Source of the DNA: Quisquiliibacterium sp.
GTDB lineage: Bacteria; Pseudomonadota; Gammaproteobacteria; Burkholderiales; Burkholderiaceae_E
Assembly (NCBI GenBank): GCA_023257915.1
Contig: JALRBB010000036.1
Coordinates: 1-8,969 of the forward strand
Reading direction: 5' to 3'
DNA: 8,969 nt
Numbering within the stretch: the first letter of the stretch is position 1; each line of letters opens with the position of its first letter. Shown here piece after piece: positions 6,983-8,969 of the stretch. A program made the translations under genes and the position numbers. The notes under the pieces are model-generated. The model was not told the DNA's origin. It saw only the letters and a program-made list of their open reading frames with translations, and did no database searches.

Positions 6983-7885
6983 TTGAGCTTGTCGGAGCCT
7001 ACGACTGCGAATCAAGATGGCAGGCAGCAGTTGCAATTGTTTTTGCGGCTGCTGCTTCCGGTCTTGCTGCTGATCGCAATTGGTGCGGGTCTGATCGGAT
7101 ATTTGCAGTGGCAAAACCAGGAGCGCCGCCTGTCCGAGCCGCAAGAGGGTTTTGGCCTGCTTGCGAGGCAGATTAGTGCTGATTTCATTACGCACTATGC
7201 AAACGCGCTTCGCAGCCTCGCGACCCAGGAACTGTCGGTCAGGCGTGCCACCGAGGCTCGTGATCCGGATGACCCTGGTCTGCGCCAGGCGTTTTCATCC
7301 TTGCTCAGTCGCGATCCGGAGGTCACTCAGGTTCGCTGGATTGCGGAGAACGGCCGGGAGTTGACTCGGGCGAATCGCCGCGATGGCAAGGCGGTTTTCG
7401 TCGAACGAGCGAAATTGCAGGACAAGGCGCAGCAGTCCTACTTCCAGCAAGGATTGAAGCTTCTACCCGGAGAGATTCTGGTTTCGCAGATCGATTTGAA
7501 CGTCGAGCATGGTGCGGTCGAAGAGCCGTACACGCCGACGCTTCGACTGATCATGCGGGTCGTCGGGGCAGACTCTGAGCCGATGGGTCTGTTCGTGTTG
7601 AACGTGGCGGTGGCTAACCTACTCGATCACTTGTATTCGCTTCAGGCTCCGCGAGCCGAGTTGTATCTGCTGAACAAGCGTGGCGAGTTGCTTCGAAGCC
7701 CGATTGCGAGGCTCGATTTTGGCTTTGTATTTGGCCGCGACGCCGGGTTCATGCAGATGAACCGAACAGCCTGGACTGCAATCTCCGGCTCTTCGGACGG
7801 TCAGGTCATGTTGTCCGATGGATTATGGACTTGGCGCAACCAGTCGCTTAGCGTCGACAAAGCGGGGGGGCCGTCAACGAGATGA
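6983..7885 (+). CDS. Membrane double-Cache sensor, N-terminal part of a split KaiA-like protein
   Basis: The frame starts at TTG 6983 (a second TTG at 6989 is possible; no ATG precedes the membrane segment), 18 bases after kaiC. Residues 17-41 form a membrane helix. Residues from about 48 onward form an extracytoplasmic double-Cache (PDC) sensor: TQVRWIAENGRELTR, KLQDKAQQSYFQ, LPGEILVSQIDLNVEHG, then TLRLIMRVV and GLFVLNVAVANLLDHL. The domain lacks its last strand. After DGLWTWRNQSLSVDKAGG the frame reads PSTR and stops at 7885. The missing strand and second membrane helix are encoded in the next frame (7882-8544), so the two frames together make one sensor of about 520 residues. The break coincides with a run of seven G (7864-7870). 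As written, the fragment would have one membrane helix and no cytoplasmic output. Confidence 0.72.
   Translation: MSLSEPTTANQDGRQQLQLFLRLLLPVLLLIAIGAGLIGYLQWQNQERRLSEPQEGFGLLARQISADFITHYANALRSLATQELSVRRATEARDPDDPGLRQAFSSLLSRDPEVTQVRWIAENGRELTRANRRDGKAVFVERAKLQDKAQQSYFQQGLKLLPGEILVSQIDLNVEHGAVEEPYTPTLRLIMRVVGADSEPMGLFVLNVAVANLLDHLYSLQAPRAELYLLNKRGELLRSPIARLDFGFVFGRDAGFMQMNRTAWTAISGSSDGQVMLSDGLWTWRNQSLSVDKAGGPSTR
7864..7870 (+). other. Seven-G tract at the frameshift point
   Basis: The tract lies in the overlap where both frames are open (7852-7882). In the upstream frame it reads G GGG GGG, the X XXY YYZ shape of a -1 slippery site. A -1 shift here, or one extra G in the true sequence, joins GG to AVNEMIRWVSVIP and restores a complete Cache domain. 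A stem at 7911-7929 (CAGCGA/TCGCTG) is too far downstream to be a standard stimulator, and no upstream Shine-Dalgarno-like element is evident. Slippage, length variation and sequencing error all remain open. Confidence 0.6.
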
Positions 7886-8544
7886 TTCGATGGGTCTCTG
7901 TGATTCCGGCCAGCGAGCTCGAGTCGCTGCGGTGGCGCAATTGGGGGCGCGTCATATCTGGCGCCTTATTGCTCGGTCTGGTATTCGGTGTGTTCTTATG
8001 GCGCCTGGCAGGGGCGGTTGGGGCGCTGAACCGGGCTGAGCAGGCCAGGCTGACCGCTCAGGCCCGCACCGAGGAGTTGAGCGCGGAACTCGCCAGGCTA
8101 CGCGGCGACCTTGAACCATGGTCCCTGTCACCGGTAGGAGAATCCCTGTATGGGGTGAAATCGCTGCGTTCCGTAGCGCCAGACCTGTTCGAGCAGATTG
8201 TCAGTCGTTATCGCGCCATCATCGAGGAAACGCTCGAAGAGCAGGTTTTGTTGACTGACAAAGGAACCCGGAACCAGCTGCGCACGCTGGCCAAGGAGCT
8301 TGGGAATTGGCACGCCGGACCGCGCGATGTCATTGAACTGCACAAACTTGCGATCGGGCAGCTCGGAGAAGTTCTGCCCGCTCCGCGGGTCAAAGCACTG
8401 ATTGATGAGGCGAGATTGGTATTGTTGGAGCTGATGGGGCATCTTGCCTTGCACTATCGACAGTATCATTCGCTATTGCCGTCCACGCATGAGGTCATGG
8501 AGCGGGCTGATTTGGACGGGAGAGATATGGACTCGAGGGGATAG
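7882..8544 (+). CDS. Membrane helix, coiled coil and KaiA-like domain, C-terminal part of the split sensor
   Basis: ATG 7882 overlaps the previous stop as ATGA. The 220 residues open with MIRWVSVIPASELESL, which looks like the last strand of a Cache domain rather than a natural N-terminus. A membrane helix (22-45) and a short charged helix (50-75) follow, then a KaiA-like domain (80-200). This domain aligns without gaps to the one in the PAS protein: WSLSPVGESLYG (80-91), LGNWHAGPRDVIELH (140-154) and VLLELMGHLALHYRQ (180-194). By my count 56 of 115 positions are identical. There is no HAMP, kinase or GGDEF domain, so the KaiA-like domain is the only output. It would place a periplasm-responsive KaiA at the membrane. 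Whether it is made alone by reinitiation at the ATGA overlap or as part of the full sensor is not settled by sequence. Confidence 0.72.
   Translation: MIRWVSVIPASELESLRWRNWGRVISGALLLGLVFGVFLWRLAGAVGALNRAEQARLTAQARTEELSAELARLRGDLEPWSLSPVGESLYGVKSLRSVAPDLFEQIVSRYRAIIEETLEEQVLLTDKGTRNQLRTLAKELGNWHAGPRDVIELHKLAIGQLGEVLPAPRVKALIDEARLVLLELMGHLALHYRQYHSLLPSTHEVMERADLDGRDMDSRG
8535..8540 (+). promoter_or_regulatory. Ribosome binding site of kaiB2
   Basis: GAGGGG ends 6 bases before ATG 8547, overlapping the last codons of the upstream gene. An in-frame ATG at 8556 lies too far from it to be preferred. Confidence 0.65.
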
Positions 8545-8546
8545 AG

Positions 8547-8873
8547 ATGGTCCTGATGCGGTTGACGTTGTATCTGAGTGGCGGTGCAGCAGACTCCTCG
8601 CGCTCCGCTGCGGCGCTGCGGAACATCGAGCGGCTCGCCAAGCGCATTGCACCCCATACGTTCGATCTCACGGTCGTTGATGTATTGAAGTCCCCCGAAG
8701 TTGCCGAAGCCCTAAAAATCCTTGCAACACCGACCCTGGAGCGCAGTCTGCCATTGCCGTCCCGGCGATTTATCGGTGATCTGAGTGATATCGACGCAGT
8801 CATGGTCGGACTCCATATTGCATTGCCCTCCGAGTTGGGCATTCCGAGTGCGCCGATGCCATCGGGCGATTGA
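8547..8873 (+). CDS. KaiB-like protein (second copy, divergent)
   Basis: The 108-residue product is a clear KaiB homologue: MRLTLYLSGGAADSSRSAAAL at the start (M4-L24), TVVDVLKSPEVAEALKILATP (42-62), then LPLPSRRFIGDLSDIDAVMVGL. It starts two bases after the stop of the KaiA-like sensor, so translation is probably coupled. It differs from KaiB1 in several ways. The fold-switch position D90 is histidine (GLH where KaiB1 has GLD). The segment after IGDLSD lacks the usual charged D-R/T-E-K/R. The C-terminus is a Pro/Ser-rich tail of about 18 residues instead of a short acidic one. It could bind KaiC with altered kinetics, bind a different partner, or act like the KaiB-fold sensor of SasA. Membership of the KaiB family is firm; the role is inference. 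Confidence 0.9.
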   Translation: MVLMRLTLYLSGGAADSSRSAAALRNIERLAKRIAPHTFDLTVVDVLKSPEVAEALKILATPTLERSLPLPSRRFIGDLSDIDAVMVGLHIALPSELGIPSAPMPSGD

Positions 8874-8879
8874 AATTTG

Positions 8880-8969
8880 ATGGAGATTGATCCGCAAGCC
8901 GCAGATCGCGCCGCTTTGTGGCGCGACGAGCGTTTGCGCGCGCTGCACCTCTGCCCAACTGGCGAGCTG
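8880..8969 (+). CDS. N-terminus of a further protein, cut by window end; possibly GAF-containing
   Basis: A frame opens at ATG 8880, six bases after the kaiB2 stop, and runs to the window end (30 codons). TTG 8877 is an alternative start and no strong ribosome site is seen. The visible residues include WRDERLRALHLCPTGEL. A pattern of E/D-x-RL-x-AL followed by a leucine-rich turn is commonly found just before GAF domains of signalling kinases and cyclases. The tight spacing makes it a member of the kai operon. An output histidine kinase would fit that place, since many non-cyanobacterial kaiBC operons contain one, but 30 residues cannot prove it. Confidence 0.5.
   Translation, partial: MEIDPQAADRAALWRDERLRALHLCPTGEL

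Noticed and set aside
6263..7195. 310-codon minus-strand frame opposite kaiC
   Set aside because: It lies antisense to the well-conserved CII half of kaiC; its product is a Gln/Arg/Leu-rich shadow typical of GC-rich coding DNA.
8906..8926. TCGCGCC/GGCGCGA hairpin near the window end as a terminator
   Set aside because: It lies within the open frame of the downstream gene and has no T-run; likely chance in GC-rich coding DNA.

Overview
The window looks like chromosomal DNA of a proteobacterium, most likely beta- or gammaproteobacterial. The core is GC-rich, the CaiB/BaiF and PhyH proteins have a proteobacterial look, and the kai genes stand in an operon with sensor proteins rather than in the cyanobacterial kaiABC layout. 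Taxonomy is an inference from protein style only.

Left part (1-1440): the last 44 residues of an MFS-type transporter, then about 600 bases with no convincing gene. Next is the 5' part of a restriction gene (ScoMcrA-like head plus McrB-type N-terminal domain) that loses homology near 1407 and runs out of frame into the next gene. This is a degraded accessory remnant next to an intact core. Middle (1486-3545): two overlapping genes for a CaiB/BaiF-family CoA-transferase and a phytanoyl-CoA dioxygenase (PhyH) family oxygenase, probably one small catabolic unit.

Right part (about 3650 to the window end): a clock-like operon, and the most interesting content. The order is PAS-PAS-KaiA-like protein, KaiB1, KaiC, a membrane double-Cache sensor ending in a second KaiA-like domain (split by a frameshift at a run of seven G), KaiB2, and the first 30 codons of a further gene. 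KaiC keeps both ATPase domains and the autophosphorylation residues (S423, T424 and T418). The two sensor proteins share a C-terminal domain of about 115 residues. By my hand count 56 of 115 positions are identical with no gaps, and the domain carries the features of the KaiA C-terminal / RsbU N-terminal helical fold.

Proposed working model (inference): two KaiA-like proteins, one sensing cytoplasmic signals through PAS domains and one sensing periplasmic signals through a Cache domain, each paired with its own KaiB, converge on a single KaiC. The downstream gene may be the output kinase. KaiA is classically regarded as cyanobacterial, so sensor-fused KaiA-like proteins in this setting would be a new or little-described architecture. 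A promoter region upstream holds an 8+8 bp inverted repeat and a further copy of its half-site.
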